Assembly (NCBI GenBank): GCA_018242295.1
Contig: JAFECE010000011.1
Coordinates: 806,001-870,000, forward strand
DNA length: 64,000 nucleotides
Direction: 5' to 3'
DNA from: Pseudomonadota bacterium
GTDB lineage: Bacteria; Pseudomonadota; Alphaproteobacteria; Rhizobiales; Hyphomicrobiaceae
A program made the position numbers and the translations under genes. Positions 36,244 through 45,934 of this stretch are shown piece after piece. The notes under the pieces are model-generated. The model was not told the origin of the DNA, made no database searches, and saw only the letters and a list, made by a program, of their open reading frames with translations. Position 1 is the stretch's first letter. Every line of letters begins with the position of its first letter.

Positions 36244-36693
36244 ACGTGCCGGAAGGTTCGCATCGCAACAATTCCTTCACCTGCGTGAGCAGTCGCTCGA
36301 CGCGAACAGGCTAAGGCTGACACGGCACGTTTCCGTTCGCCGAATTTGCTCACTTCCGCTTGCGCTCTCATAGCCGTGGTTACTTCGCGCTGTTCATAGC
36401 GTAGAGCGCCGACAACTCCCTACGTCCACAAATTCTGCGAGCCTGGTGGAATGACGACTGCGTTGGGAATGTCCGCTTTCCCAAAGCGCCGTCATGATTT
36501 CGGAACGTAGGGTGGCGAGCGACTGCAGTAGACCACTTAGGAGACGACGTATGGCCTATGTCGTTGGTTACAATCCGCGACAACGCTCTGCCGTTGCGGA
36601 TTCATGGCCGGCCAACTTTGAGAATCCGTAATAGGCGGGACGCGTTTTAGCCAAGTTCCTACACCTAAGTCCGCCGGGACCCGAGTAGGGAGA
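36244..36693. other. 450-bp intergenic stretch with a possible gene remnant
   Basis: No full gene is seen. A 26-codon frame at 36551-36631 (MAYVVGYNPRQRSAVADSWP...) has GGAG 7 bp upstream. The piece DPR-x-Q-x-x-VADSWP is reminiscent of the C-terminus of NAD-dependent epimerase/threonine-dehydrogenase-like proteins, so it could be a scar of a deleted gene. This is weak. Confidence 0.25.
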
Positions 36694-36939
36694 ATGGCAA
36701 TGAATCCTAAATCGATATTGAGCGGGTTCGCGCTTTTTGTTGCTGTGCTGGGATCAGCTTCCGCCATGGCGCGCGCAGATCAAGAAGCGAGGGAAGCGGA
36801 AATCCTCGGACTGCATCAACTTTGCGATAAAGGCGATCGCCGCGCCTGTGTTCACTTCGGCATTCTTCTCGGCGAAAACCGCGAGCGCCATGAGGAGTGG
36901 CGCAAGAGGCATCCCGAATGGTGGTGGTGGGAGAGATAA
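36694..36939 (+). CDS. Small exported protein with Trp-rich tail
   Basis: 81 residues. A signal peptide (SILSGFALFVAVLGSASAMA|RA) precedes a charged helical region with two Cys in LHQLCDKGDRRACVHFGILL, which resembles a single Sel1/TPR-like hairpin. The end is HPEWWWWER. Probably periplasmic. Function unknown. Confidence 0.6.
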   Translation: MAMNPKSILSGFALFVAVLGSASAMARADQEAREAEILGLHQLCDKGDRRACVHFGILLGENRERHEEWRKRHPEWWWWER

Positions 36940-37072
36940 GTAGCAAGAAGCAATTGCGCTCGAACAGATGTTTAGTCTTCTTCAGCGCCGTGCTCGCCTT
37001 CTGCGTTCAATAACCGGCCGTCATCTGTTCAGGTTCGCGATGCGATAATTTGCGGTGGTTCGCGAGGTTTCC

Positions 37073-38611
37073 ATGCGCCTCCTCAAGGCTGCCTTTGCCC
37101 TCGTTCTCGCGCTTGCTGTGGTGGACACCGTTGCGGCGTCAGCCGGCACTGCCGAGCAGATGAACGCGGCTCCAACCGCGCGGGATCTTGCCCTGATTGA
37201 CGTGGTCACCTGGGGTGTTACCGGTTCGACCGTCAAAGCTTTCCAGGCAATGGGAGCTGAATCCTGGCTGCAAGCCCAATTGCGCCCTTCCACGGATTCC
37301 CGCCTCCCGGAGGCGGCACAGACGCAGATCAACGCTCTGCCATCTGCGAAGAAGTCTGCGCTTGATCTGGCCGTAGAGTTCGACGCGCAAGGGCACGCGG
37401 CTAACCAAATCAAGGATCCTGATCAGAAGGCGGCGGCTCAACACACATTTCAACAGGCGATGACCGATATCGCGCATCAAGCCGCAACCCGCGCCATATT
37501 GCGGGCGCTCTACGCACCTGACCAATTGCGCGAACGCATGACGTGGTTCTGGTTCAACCACTTCAACGTCCATCAATATAAGGCCAACGTCCGTGTTCTG
37601 GTGGGCGACTACGAGGATCGGGCAATCCGCGCCCATGCGCTTGGGCGGTTTCGCGATTTACTTGAAGCCACGGTCCGGCATCCGGCGATGCTTCGCTATC
37701 TCGACAACGCCGACAACGCAGCCGGACACATCAATGAGAACTACGCCCGTGAGATCATGGAACTCCACACCATGGGAGTGGGTTCGGGCTACACTCAAAA
37801 GGATGTCGAGGAACTTGCCCGCATACTCACCGGCGTCGGCATTGATATCAAACCGGAAAATCCGAAACTCAAGCCGGAACTGCAGGGCAAGTTCATCCGC
37901 GACGGCCTCTTCGAATTCAATCCTGCCCGCCACGACTTCGGCGACAAAGTCTTCCTCGGCCACGTGATCAAGGGACGAGGTTTTGTGGAGATCGAAGAGG
38001 TGCTCGATATCCTCAGTCGCGAGCCAGCGACCGCGCACCATATCTCGCGCGAGATCGCTACCTACTTCACATCCGATGATCCACCGTCGGCGCTGGTCGA
38101 CCGGATGGCTCAGACATTCACCAACACGGACGGTGACATCGCGAGTGTGTTGGAGACATTGTTTCGTGCGCCGGAGTTCACTGCATCTCTCGGAAAGCGC
38201 TTCAAGGATCCGGCGCGGTACGTCTTGTCCGCGGTGCGTTTGGCCTATGACGACAAGGTTATCCTCAACAGCGCTCCCATTCAGAACTGGCTGAACCGGC
38301 TTGCTGAAGGTCTCTACAATCACCAGGCGCCGGATGGCTATCCGATGACGTCATCCGCCTGGAACGGCTCCGGGCAGATGATGACGCGATTTGAAATTGC
38401 CCGCCAGATTGGCTCGAACTCCGCTGGCCTGTTCAAGTCGGCGGAGCCGGACGCGGTGGACAAACCCGCTTTTCCCCTTCTCGAGAATGCACTGTATTTC
38501 GGCAGTTTGAACCGAATGCTCGGTTCGCCAACGCGAGCCGCTCTTGACGAAGCGATTTCGCCGCAAGACTGGAACACGCTGTTTCTGTCGTCCCCCGAGT
38601 TCATGAATTAA
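37073..38611 (+). CDS. DUF1800 secreted protein
   Basis: The ATG at 37073 has GAGG 6 bp upstream; an upstream GTG (37055) is in frame. 512 residues with a signal peptide to about 22. DUF1800 landmarks are ERMTWFWFNHFNVHQYK, NADNAAGHINENYAREIMEL then HTMGVGSGYTQKDVEELARI, and the C-terminal SSAWNGSGQMMTRFEIAR. DUF1800 and DUF1501 proteins are routinely encoded side by side in environmental bacteria and are thought to act together outside the cytoplasm; their biochemistry is unsettled. The DUF1501 gene follows after 27 bp. Confidence 0.93.
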   Translation: MRLLKAAFALVLALAVVDTVAASAGTAEQMNAAPTARDLALIDVVTWGVTGSTVKAFQAMGAESWLQAQLRPSTDSRLPEAAQTQINALPSAKKSALDLAVEFDAQGHAANQIKDPDQKAAAQHTFQQAMTDIAHQAATRAILRALYAPDQLRERMTWFWFNHFNVHQYKANVRVLVGDYEDRAIRAHALGRFRDLLEATVRHPAMLRYLDNADNAAGHINENYAREIMELHTMGVGSGYTQKDVEELARILTGVGIDIKPENPKLKPELQGKFIRDGLFEFNPARHDFGDKVFLGHVIKGRGFVEIEEVLDILSREPATAHHISREIATYFTSDDPPSALVDRMAQTFTNTDGDIASVLETLFRAPEFTASLGKRFKDPARYVLSAVRLAYDDKVILNSAPIQNWLNRLAEGLYNHQAPDGYPMTSSAWNGSGQMMTRFEIARQIGSNSAGLFKSAEPDAVDKPAFPLLENALYFGSLNRMLGSPTRAALDEAISPQDWNTLFLSSPEFMN

Positions 38612-38638
38612 CAAGAGGACTCCGTAGAGGAAGGCGCC

Positions 38639-39832
38639 ATGCTCTTTCACCGCCGTCAGATGATCCAGGGCCTCGCCACACTTAGTTCCATGACCATTGC
38701 AGGCCGTCTATGGGCAGCTCCGAAGACCGACGCGCGTCTCCTCATCGTGTTCTTGCGCGGTGCCTATGACGCGGCCAACGTGGTGATCCCGGTCAGCAGC
38801 GATTTCTACTATGCCTCCCGACCGACACTTGCCATTGCGAAACCGAATTCGGCCGTACCCAACGCTGCTTCGTCTCTTGACAGTAACTGGGGCCTTCACC
38901 CCGCATTGCGCGAAACAATCCTTCCTCTTTTCGCCAGGGGACAAGTTGCCTTCGTGCCTTTCGCCGGAACCGACGATCTGACGCGCAGCCATTTCGAGAC
39001 ACAAGATACGATTGAACTTGGACAGAACATCGAAGGCGAGCGGGATTTTCGCTCGGGGTTCATGGCTCGCCTCGCCTCGACGCTGACCCGCGTGCGGCCG
39101 ATCTCATTCACCGACCAGATACCGCTGACATTTCAAGGTGGCGAGCCCGTACCGAACATCGCCATCAACAATGTCGGCAAGGCCGGCATCGACGATCGGC
39201 AAGCGAATCTGATCGCGTCCATGTACGAGGGCCAGCCTTTGTCCCCGGCCGTGCGAGAGGGATTTCGCGTGCGAGATGATGTGTACCACGCGATTACGGA
39301 CCACATGATGGAAGCAAGTCGAGGCGCGGTGTCGCCGAAGGGCTTCGAGCTATCCGCCCGCCGCATCGGCCGTTTGATGCGTGATCAATTCAATCTCGGC
39401 TTTGTCGATGTCGGCGGCTGGGACACGCACGTCAACCAGGGTGCCGCAACCGGCTATCTTGCGGATCGTCTCGCCGAACTCGGCCGTGGCCTCGCAGGGT
39501 TCGCCGAGGAAGTCGGCCCAAATTGGAAGGACACGGTTGTCGTCGTCATATCCGAATTCGGCCGTACGTTCCGTGAAAACGGCAACCGTGGCACGGATCA
39601 CGGCCATGGTAGCGTCTATTGGGTGATGGGCGGCGGCATTAAGGGCGGCCGGATAGCGGGCGAACAAGTGGCGGTCGACCAAGCTCACCTCTTTCAGAAC
39701 CGCGATTACCCTGTGCTTACGGACTATCGCGGCCTTCTGGGTGGTCTCTTTCAACGCATGTATGGACTCGATCAGACCGGGCTTCAGCGCGTCTTCGCTT
39801 CCGTAGACCCTCGTGACCTCAAATTACTCTGA
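38639..39832 (+). CDS. DUF1501 protein (alkaline-phosphatase-superfamily fold)
   Basis: 397 residues; the N-terminus HRRQMIQGLATLSSMTIAGR resembles a Tat-type signal. Core blocks are LLIVFLRGAYDAANVVIP (about 33), FVDVGGWDTHVNQGAATGYL (about 259), VVVISEFGRTFRENGNRGTD and HGHGSVYWVMGGGI (about 300-335). The Asp/His pattern is that of sulfatase/phosphatase-like metal sites. It is the partner of the DUF1800 protein just upstream. Its substrate is unknown. Confidence 0.93.
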   Translation: MLFHRRQMIQGLATLSSMTIAGRLWAAPKTDARLLIVFLRGAYDAANVVIPVSSDFYYASRPTLAIAKPNSAVPNAASSLDSNWGLHPALRETILPLFARGQVAFVPFAGTDDLTRSHFETQDTIELGQNIEGERDFRSGFMARLASTLTRVRPISFTDQIPLTFQGGEPVPNIAINNVGKAGIDDRQANLIASMYEGQPLSPAVREGFRVRDDVYHAITDHMMEASRGAVSPKGFELSARRIGRLMRDQFNLGFVDVGGWDTHVNQGAATGYLADRLAELGRGLAGFAEEVGPNWKDTVVVVISEFGRTFRENGNRGTDHGHGSVYWVMGGGIKGGRIAGEQVAVDQAHLFQNRDYPVLTDYRGLLGGLFQRMYGLDQTGLQRVFASVDPRDLKLL

Positions 39833-40165
39833 TGACGGTAAATTCGGGTTTTTCCGGACGTTCTCGCAACCGTCTGAACCGGGAATAAACATGTAGTGTC
39901 ACCGTTCCAAGGTCGCGGTGATCAGCTCGTTGGCTGTAAGGCAGGATGACCTGCACTGCCTTGTTTGGCAAACGCCAATGGCGGAACTCGCCAACCCGAA
40001 GGCAAGAACGATCATCGATATGCATTGGCCCAATCTGTGATCGCAGACATCGGGGCTTTGGCATCGTCCCCGCGCGGCCCGAAGAAATTGCCTCGGAACC
40101 GTTAGCACGCATCACCAAGTTCAGGTAATCTGCCCTCAGTTGTGGCGGGAAGGGTTATCGGACGT
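39833..40165. other. Intergenic region, no gene seen
   Basis: 333 bp between DUF1501 and the SnoaL-like gene. I see no hairpin with a T-run and no coding frame of convincing composition. Confidence 0.4.
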
Positions 40166-40591
40166 ATGCTTCTGAACGAGGCAACCGCTGAGGTCGTCCT
40201 CAGCGCAATTCATCTAGCTTGGTCCGATGGTGATATCCAGCGCTTGCTCGACCTTTTTACATTCGATGTAGCATACCGCTGCAATTTGCCGGATGAGACA
40301 GGTAAGCCCCGGCATTTTGAAGGGCGGGAGGCCTTCGGCGCCTTTCTTCGAACGAAACGCGGCCTGATGAATTCGACCACCGTCATCAATCAGTTTTCCT
40401 ATTCATCCGGAATTGCACGGGCGAACATCACCTACGTCCAGAGGCACCACACAACTGGATTGGAATACAGCGGCACATATCGGCAAGTGGCCACATTCCG
40501 TGGTTCTCAGGTGGCCTTACTCGAAGAATTTCATGACGTCGGGAAGCTTCGCGCGTATTGGAAATTGATAGAAACCGAGAGCAGATCCTGA
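40166..40591 (+). CDS. SnoaL/NTF2-like protein
   Basis: The ATG at 40166 (MLLNEATAEVVLSAIHLAWS) is preferred; a GTG at 40142 is in frame. 141 residues with the NTF2-fold pattern: an N-terminal helix, DIQRLLDLFTFDVAYRCN, FEGREAFGAFLRTKRGL, then beta strands (ITYVQRHHTTGLEYSGTYRQ, VATFRGSQVALLEEFHD). Members are small ligand-binding or isomerase/hydrolase domains. No specific substrate can be assigned. Confidence 0.7.
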   Translation: MLLNEATAEVVLSAIHLAWSDGDIQRLLDLFTFDVAYRCNLPDETGKPRHFEGREAFGAFLRTKRGLMNSTTVINQFSYSSGIARANITYVQRHHTTGLEYSGTYRQVATFRGSQVALLEEFHDVGKLRAYWKLIETESRS

Positions 40592-40667
40592 GGCCTACTT
40601 CCCTCTCGCTTTAATGCCGGGGTCAGCATGTCCACAACCTCGATGGTCGCCGCGGGCTCCGGCGCGG

Positions 40668-40883
40668 TCAGTCCTCCGGCCAAGTGATGTGGATTTCACC
40701 ATCGAAAGCGGCGACGGCCTTTAAAATATATCTGCCATCGGGTGCCATGCTGTCGAGATCGCGGAGGGTCCAACCGCCCGCGCTTGAATGCCTGAGCACG
40801 AACGATATCCACCAGCAACGGACCCGTCGAGCGCGGGGCGTTTTGCCTTCTTGAATCGAGGCAGAAGCCACAGATCTAATCAT
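40668..40883 (-). CDS. Small hypothetical protein (71 aa)
   Basis: Only the second half looks convincing: GWTLRDLDSMAPDGRYILKA then VAAFDGEIHITWPED. The Arg-rich start (IQEGKTPRARRVRCWWISFV) may be non-coding or reflect a frameshift. It could be the 3' end of a broken gene. Confidence 0.3.
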   Translation of the reverse strand: MIRSVASASIQEGKTPRARRVRCWWISFVLRHSSAGGWTLRDLDSMAPDGRYILKAVAAFDGEIHITWPED

Positions 40884-40989
40884 CGGGAATCTTTCGGCGG
40901 TGGAAATATCGTCCCCCAGTCGGTTTTCATGTGCATGCTTGATCCTCTTCCATCGCTTGCTCCTTGTTCGAGAAACAAACGAGCGTGTA

Positions 40990-41835
40990 TCACTTCTGCG
41001 CCGAGTGAACCGATGAACGGCTCTTGCTTCGCCTAGGGTTCTGATCGGGCTGCGCTAGGCGGAGCGCGACCCAGCGACGACAAGACGGCAGCTTCTGATT
41101 GCACTTGACCTCAATCTTCGGACGACCTGGTTGGCCGGCTGTCGAGCTGTCCGCAGCAATGCCGGCGAGGCTGGCGGGATCGACATCGAGATCGCGTGCG
41201 CACTTGATAATGAGTTCTTGGGCGGTCATCTGGGCCAAGAAAGCATTGGCGGAAATGGCGGCGGAGCTGAGCAGTATTGAGACCTTCGTTTGCGGCGGTG
41301 CGCGCAACACGCGCACGGCGCCGCTTGGGCCCGCGAGGTATGCGAGGCGCAGATTGGTGAAGGTCGTCGCTAGGCCTTCACTTGCAAGGTACGCGGCATT
41401 GTCCTTGGTGTAAGCCTCCGCCGCTCGCCGTGCGAACGCGCGGTCTTGGCGCAGAGCCAGCAGTGCGACGGCCGAAAGCGACATCGTTTCCTCGGCAAAG
41501 TGCTGTCGGACGACGTCGAGAAACGTTTCCTGGATGAATTGGAATGGGCCGACCGCAGTCGAACGCGGATTGCGCGCAGCGTCTTGGCCGCTCGACTCCG
41601 CCATCATGAGGCGGTCGAGGAATGTCCCAAGCGACATCAACAGCGGCGCTGTTTCAACGGCCGCGTTTGCCTCGACATGTTCCGGCCCCTTTTGCGCTTT
41701 GCCGGCTTCCTCGGCGGAGGCCGAGACTAGCCCCACAGCGAGAGCCGCGAAGCTGGCCCATACCAGGGCGGCGCACGGTTGCGGTTTCGTGAGCGGATGC
41801 TGAATCGCAAGACTCCATCCCAGGACTGATCTCAA
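40990..41835 (-). CDS. Exported lytic-transglycosylase-like protein
   Basis: 281 residues with a hydrophobic export segment (ALVWASFAALAVGLVSASA, about 22-40). Residues about 68-110 read TFLDRLMMAESSGQDAARNP then RSTAVGPFQFIQETFLDVV. Glu in MAESSG and the GPFQF motif are the catalytic-site pattern of lysozyme-fold transglycosylases. The C-terminus adds a Cys pair (VKCNQKLPSCRRW) and a basic tail. It probably cleaves peptidoglycan in the periplasm. Confidence 0.72.
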   Translation of the reverse strand: MRSVLGWSLAIQHPLTKPQPCAALVWASFAALAVGLVSASAEEAGKAQKGPEHVEANAAVETAPLLMSLGTFLDRLMMAESSGQDAARNPRSTAVGPFQFIQETFLDVVRQHFAEETMSLSAVALLALRQDRAFARRAAEAYTKDNAAYLASEGLATTFTNLRLAYLAGPSGAVRVLRAPPQTKVSILLSSAAISANAFLAQMTAQELIIKCARDLDVDPASLAGIAADSSTAGQPGRPKIEVKCNQKLPSCRRWVALRLAQPDQNPRRSKSRSSVHSAQK

Positions 41836-42170
41836 GACGAGACGGGCTGTTCCTGCCGTCCAATTCTACTATTTACCCCCACACCAAAGGCGAGGTTCCT
41901 GGAGTAAACCGTTAAATGCTCGTGGGCCGCTCGCTGACTTTATTGGTTTGCTGTAAAATCCCAATGATCTGCCGATCATCGGTTCGGGGGTGCTTCGGAA
42001 ACCCCTATGCCGCGATAAAATTCGCCCCGTGAAGAAGCTGAGCAACGCAAGACTTCAATCGTGATTGCGCCGACTTCTCACCCCCAGGCGGATTTAGAGA
42101 TGAAACGCTTCTCTGCCGGAGGCGGCAGCCATGGAAACGATGTATTGATGCGTTAACGTAAGGCTGGCGC

Positions 42171-42425
42171 GTGGATCTCGTCGACGATGTCAGGTCTTGG
42201 CCCGAAGCGGACATGGGAGATGTCCGCTTTCGGAATTGCGGCAGACGTGCTCGAAAGCATCTGCCATCTCTCACGGTATATCTCAGTGGAGGTCCGCTTT
42301 GTCGGCAAAGCCGACCGAACGCTGAAGTCCGTTTTGCGGAGAAAGCGGACATTTGCTCGGTGCCGGAGCAGTAATTTAATTGTCCTCAGCATAGGTCTGC
42401 TGCCCGCTTGATAAGCGGACTTCCG
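42171..42425. repeat. AAGCGGACAT-type intergenic repeat cluster
   Basis: Within the 668-bp gap 41836-42503 the words AAGCGGACAT (42205-42214) and ATGTCCGCTT (42220-42229) form an inverted pair. Further copies or part-copies follow (GGTCCGCTTTG, AAGTCCGTTTTGCGG, AAAGCGGACATTTGCTC, AAGCGGACTTCC). Such AAGCGGACATT-rich blocks recur in intergenic DNA of rhizobial genomes and create false short ORFs. Their function is unknown. Confidence 0.65.
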
Positions 42426-42503
42426 GGCTTTTTCCACTTAGGACCAGAAGCGAAAGATGCTGGTGCCGATTGTGCCCCGACAAGCCCGGGCTTCTAGCTG
42501 CGC

Positions 42504-43580
42504 TTAAGTATCTAAAGCGAGATCAAGCTGGCCGTCGGTGTCGGATGCAAATTTGGAAACGGCGACGCCAACCAGACGAATGCCGGTCGTGACCGGATAG
42601 ACGGATCGCACAAGCGATAAGCTGATATCATGAAGCCGATCGCGAGTCGCGACGACTCCCGATACGGTGCGGCTGCGGGTGACGATCCGGAAATCTGCGT
42701 ATTTGATTTTCACAGTGACCGTCGCGCCGAAGCTTTGGTTCTTCTCGCACCAAGCCCAGACGTCATCAGCCATCTCAAGGACACCTGCTTCGATCTCGGC
42801 GGGAAGAACGCGATCCTCCGCAAACGTGGTTTCGGAGCCCGACGATTTTCTTGGTCGATTGTGCTCTACGGGGCGGTCATCTTCGCCGCGAGCGATGGCG
42901 TAATACCAGGCGCCGGATTTTCCGAAATGTTGCTGCAGGAATTCAAGACTCTGCGTCCGAAGATCGGCGCCCGTATAAATTCCGAGTCCGTTGAGTTTTT
43001 CTGCAGTCACCGGCCCAACGCCGTGAAACTTCTTGACCGGCAGGCTCTCGATGAATTCCGCGCCACGCTGGGGCGGAATGACGAACTGCCCATTGGGCTT
43101 ACGCATGTCGGAGGCAAGCTTCGCGAGAAATTTGTTATACGAGATCCCAGCGGATGCCGTCAGTTTAGTCTCGGCGAAGATGCGATCGCGAATCTCCGAG
43201 GCGGTTTCGGAAGCCGTCGGCAAGCCGCGCAAATTCTTCGTGACGTCGAGATAGGCCTCGTCGAGTGAAAGCGGTTCGATGAGTGGCGTGTACGCGGCGA
43301 AGATCTCCCTGATCTGACGCGAGACGGCGCGATAGACCTCGAAACGCGGTGGCACGAAGATGAGACCGGGACATTGCCGCAGGGCGGTCGTCGAGGGCAT
43401 GGCGGAGCGCACGCCGAACGCACGTGCTTCATAGCTGGCGGCCGCGACGACGCCTCGCTTGGCACCATAACCGACGGCGACCGGCTTGCCGCGGAGTTCG
43501 GGATTATCCCGCTGCTCGACCGAGGCATAGAAGGCGTCCATGTCGACGTGAATGATTTTGCGAACGGCGGTTTCGCTCAT
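42504..43580 (-). CDS. dinB: DNA polymerase IV (Y-family translesion polymerase)
   Basis: 358 residues, the usual DinB length. Catalytic acids are visible in IIHVDMDAFYASVEQRDNP (Asp13, Asp15) and PLSLDEAYLDVT (Asp107, Glu108). The YGAKRGVVAAASYEARAFGV block, the helix-hairpin-helix region (FHGVGPVTAEKLNGLGIYTG) and the little-finger domain (to the end) are all present. It extends mismatched or lesion-containing primers during stress. It lies directly before the third tRNA-Lys fragment. Confidence 0.96.
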   Translation of the reverse strand: MSETAVRKIIHVDMDAFYASVEQRDNPELRGKPVAVGYGAKRGVVAAASYEARAFGVRSAMPSTTALRQCPGLIFVPPRFEVYRAVSRQIREIFAAYTPLIEPLSLDEAYLDVTKNLRGLPTASETASEIRDRIFAETKLTASAGISYNKFLAKLASDMRKPNGQFVIPPQRGAEFIESLPVKKFHGVGPVTAEKLNGLGIYTGADLRTQSLEFLQQHFGKSGAWYYAIARGEDDRPVEHNRPRKSSGSETTFAEDRVLPAEIEAGVLEMADDVWAWCEKNQSFGATVTVKIKYADFRIVTRSRTVSGVVATRDRLHDISLSLVRSVYPVTTGIRLVGVAVSKFASDTDGQLDLALDT

Positions 43581-43718
43581 GTTGGAAGTCTAGCATAAGC
43601 CATGTACACCGCACGTCTCATCGCACTGGCATGCGTTGCGAAGATGAACTAAGGACCGTCCTGTGGTAGCTATTTAGCTACGAAAGTCAGAGTGGCGTTT
43701 GATTTACAACGTATGAGC

Positions 43719-43769
43719 GCTGACTCTTAATCCGCGGGTCCACGGTTCGGGCCCCTGATCACCCACCAA
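43719..43769 (+). repeat. Degenerate third copy of the tRNA-Lys 3' end
   Basis: 51 bp match tRNA-Lys positions 441-491, with a C for A in the anticodon-stem 3' side, G for A in the T-loop and C for G in the T-stem. The 5' half of a tRNA is absent. It looks like an old attachment scar that has drifted; if so, 33802-43718 or more entered at the same tRNA before the present island. The gap 43581-43959 holds nothing else. Confidence 0.75.
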
Positions 43770-43959
43770 GCACACGAAAACTGGAGAACACCGGCCGATA
43801 AAGTCAGCTCTACGGCATCACGCCGTTAGGAGTGACGGAAGTGCCCGATAGCGTTTCCAACGGGCGCAATGTTTCGACGATTGTCGATGGTGCGAAGCGG
43901 TGTGACGTCGTACGGCGCCTTGCCGATGCTTTTGGGTAATCGTTGGAAGATGAGCGCCC

Positions 43960-45933
43960 TTACTCGCACCGCAAGGCCGCAATCGGATCGAGCCGCGAAG
44001 CTCGAAGGGCCGGATAGAGCCCGAAGATAACTCCGACGCCTCCTGTAAAAGCCCACGCAATAAGCGCTGCAGTGGGGTTGATAAACACGGGCCATTCCGT
44101 CGCCCATGCAATTGTTCCGGCGGCGGCGATGCCTACAGCAATTCCAATTCCTCCGCCGGCTAACGCCATCATTGCCGCTTCGATCAGAAATTGCCTCAGA
44201 ATATCGCGCCGGCGGGCACCAACCGCCATTCTGAGCCCGATTTCGCGTGTCCGTTCGCTGACTGACGCGAGCATCACGTTCATAATACTGATGCCTCCAA
44301 CCAACAACGATACCGACGCTATAGAAATGAGAAGCATCGTGAGCGCTCGCTGCGCCTCCATTCGCGCCGTCAGGACGTCAGCCGGATTCTGAATTGCAAA
44401 ATCATCTGCCGCGTCGTTTCTCAACTGATGTCGCTGGCGCATAAGCTGGCCGATGTCATTCATTAGCGCGGGGACATCGTCGGGGTCCGCCTCCTTCACG
44501 ATAATGAAATTGAGCGCCGAGCGCTTGCCGCCCCGGACACTTCCAAGGACGCGGCTCCTGGCTGTTGCCAATGGTATAAACACGACGTCGTCTTGGCTAC
44601 GGCCAGCCGCGCCCTGTCCTTTCTTATCCAGGACGCCGATCACCTCGAAGGGAACGTCGCCAATTCGCAGTGTTGCACCCGGTTCGATATCATCCTCGAA
44701 CATTTGATCGACGATTGTTGCTCCCACGATCGCGACTTTGGCACCCACGGCGAGTTCATCGGCAGTGAAGGCGCGGCCCTTCGCGATCGTCCATTCCCGA
44801 GCCATGAGATAGTCGTCATTGATCCCAGCGACGAGTGTCGCCCAATTCTTGTCTCCGTTGACCACCTGTAGCGGACGGGAAATGAGCGGTGCCACCAATT
44901 TGGCCCCTTGGACCTGGTCGGCGATGGCCCTCGCATCCTCTTCCGTCAACGTGCGGCCCGAACCAGCTTCGAGACGGGCGCCGCCGGACGTCTGTGTCCC
45001 AGGGACAATGATCAAAAGATTGGCTCCGAGCGTCCTGATTTTTTCAGACACCTCGGCTTGTGCACCCTGTGCCAAGGAAACCATGCAGATTACAGCAGCG
45101 ATACCGATCACGACACCAAGGGCTGTCAGGCAGCTTCGCATTCGGTTGGCATTGAGCGCGCGAAGCCCAGCTCTGCAGCTCTCGATGAAGCTGGCGCCAA
45201 TCCTTGAACGAATGGGGTTTTGTAACACCTCCAACCTCGAAGGCTCCGCATTTGCCTCGGGGACGGCGAGCTGGCCATCGTGTAATCGAATGCGGCGCTC
45301 AGCGCGTTCGGCAACGTCATTCGCGTGGGTCACGACGACAATCGTGTGGCCGTCCTTGTGCAACTTTTCGAAGACTGAGAGGACCTCTTGGCAGGTGGTG
45401 CTATCAAGGGCGCCCGTTGGCTCGTCAGCCAGGATGAGATCAGGCTTGTTGACGACTGCACGCGCGATTGTCACGCGCTGCTGTTCTCCACCTGAAAGTT
45501 GGTTTGGCCAATGATGTCGTCGAGCGGTCAACCCGACAGCGTCGAGGGCGGCCTTTGCGCGACGCAGGCGCTCGGCTGCGGGAATACCAGCGTAGATGAG
45601 AGGCAATGTAACGTTCTCGAGCGCGCTGACGCGCGGCAGGAGAGCAGGCTGCTGAAATACGAAGCCGATCCTACGGCACCTCATCTCGGCGCGAGCATCT
45701 GCGGAGAGACCGGCGACGTCCTCGCCCTTAAGCAGATAGCGCCCGCTATCGGGGTTGGCCAATAGTCCAAGCACGTGCATGAGTGTTGATTTGCCAGAGC
45801 CTGAGCGGCCGACGATCGCAGCAAACTCTCCTCTGCAAATCGACAAGGTGATGTTCGACAGAGCGCTGACAGCTGTACTTCCCGATGTGTACCGCTTCGA
45901 AATCGCAATCGTGTTTACGAGTGGCTCAGGCAC
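43960..45933 (-). CDS. macB: MacB-type ABC transporter (ATPase-permease fusion)
   Basis: 657 residues from GTG. The ATPase domain (1-235) has Walker A GRSGSGKST (42-50), signature LSGGEQQRVTIARAVV and Walker B ILADEPTGALD. The permease part has a first transmembrane helix near 275 (CLTALGVVIGIAAVICMVSL), a large periplasmic domain (about 295-530) and three C-terminal helices ending ASRLDPIAALRCE. MacB works with a MacA adaptor and an outer-membrane TolC to move substrates from the periplasm outward. The adaptor gene is directly upstream with 1 bp between; no tolC is in the window. Confidence 0.93.
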   Translation of the reverse strand: MPEPLVNTIAISKRYTSGSTAVSALSNITLSICRGEFAAIVGRSGSGKSTLMHVLGLLANPDSGRYLLKGEDVAGLSADARAEMRCRRIGFVFQQPALLPRVSALENVTLPLIYAGIPAAERLRRAKAALDAVGLTARRHHWPNQLSGGEQQRVTIARAVVNKPDLILADEPTGALDSTTCQEVLSVFEKLHKDGHTIVVVTHANDVAERAERRIRLHDGQLAVPEANAEPSRLEVLQNPIRSRIGASFIESCRAGLRALNANRMRSCLTALGVVIGIAAVICMVSLAQGAQAEVSEKIRTLGANLLIIVPGTQTSGGARLEAGSGRTLTEEDARAIADQVQGAKLVAPLISRPLQVVNGDKNWATLVAGINDDYLMAREWTIAKGRAFTADELAVGAKVAIVGATIVDQMFEDDIEPGATLRIGDVPFEVIGVLDKKGQGAAGRSQDDVVFIPLATARSRVLGSVRGGKRSALNFIIVKEADPDDVPALMNDIGQLMRQRHQLRNDAADDFAIQNPADVLTARMEAQRALTMLLISIASVSLLVGGISIMNVMLASVSERTREIGLRMAVGARRRDILRQFLIEAAMMALAGGGIGIAVGIAAAGTIAWATEWPVFINPTAALIAWAFTGGVGVIFGLYPALRASRLDPIAALRCE

Positions 45934-45934
45934 A

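Noticed and set aside
42005-42437. Overlapping short ORFs of the MSAFSAKRTSAFG type on both strands
   Set aside because: They arise from the AAGCGGACAT intergenic repeats, a known source of false genes in this group.
43719-43769. A third functional tRNA-Lys gene
   Set aside because: Only the 3' half is present and stem bases are mutated; no acceptor 5' strand or D-arm is found upstream.
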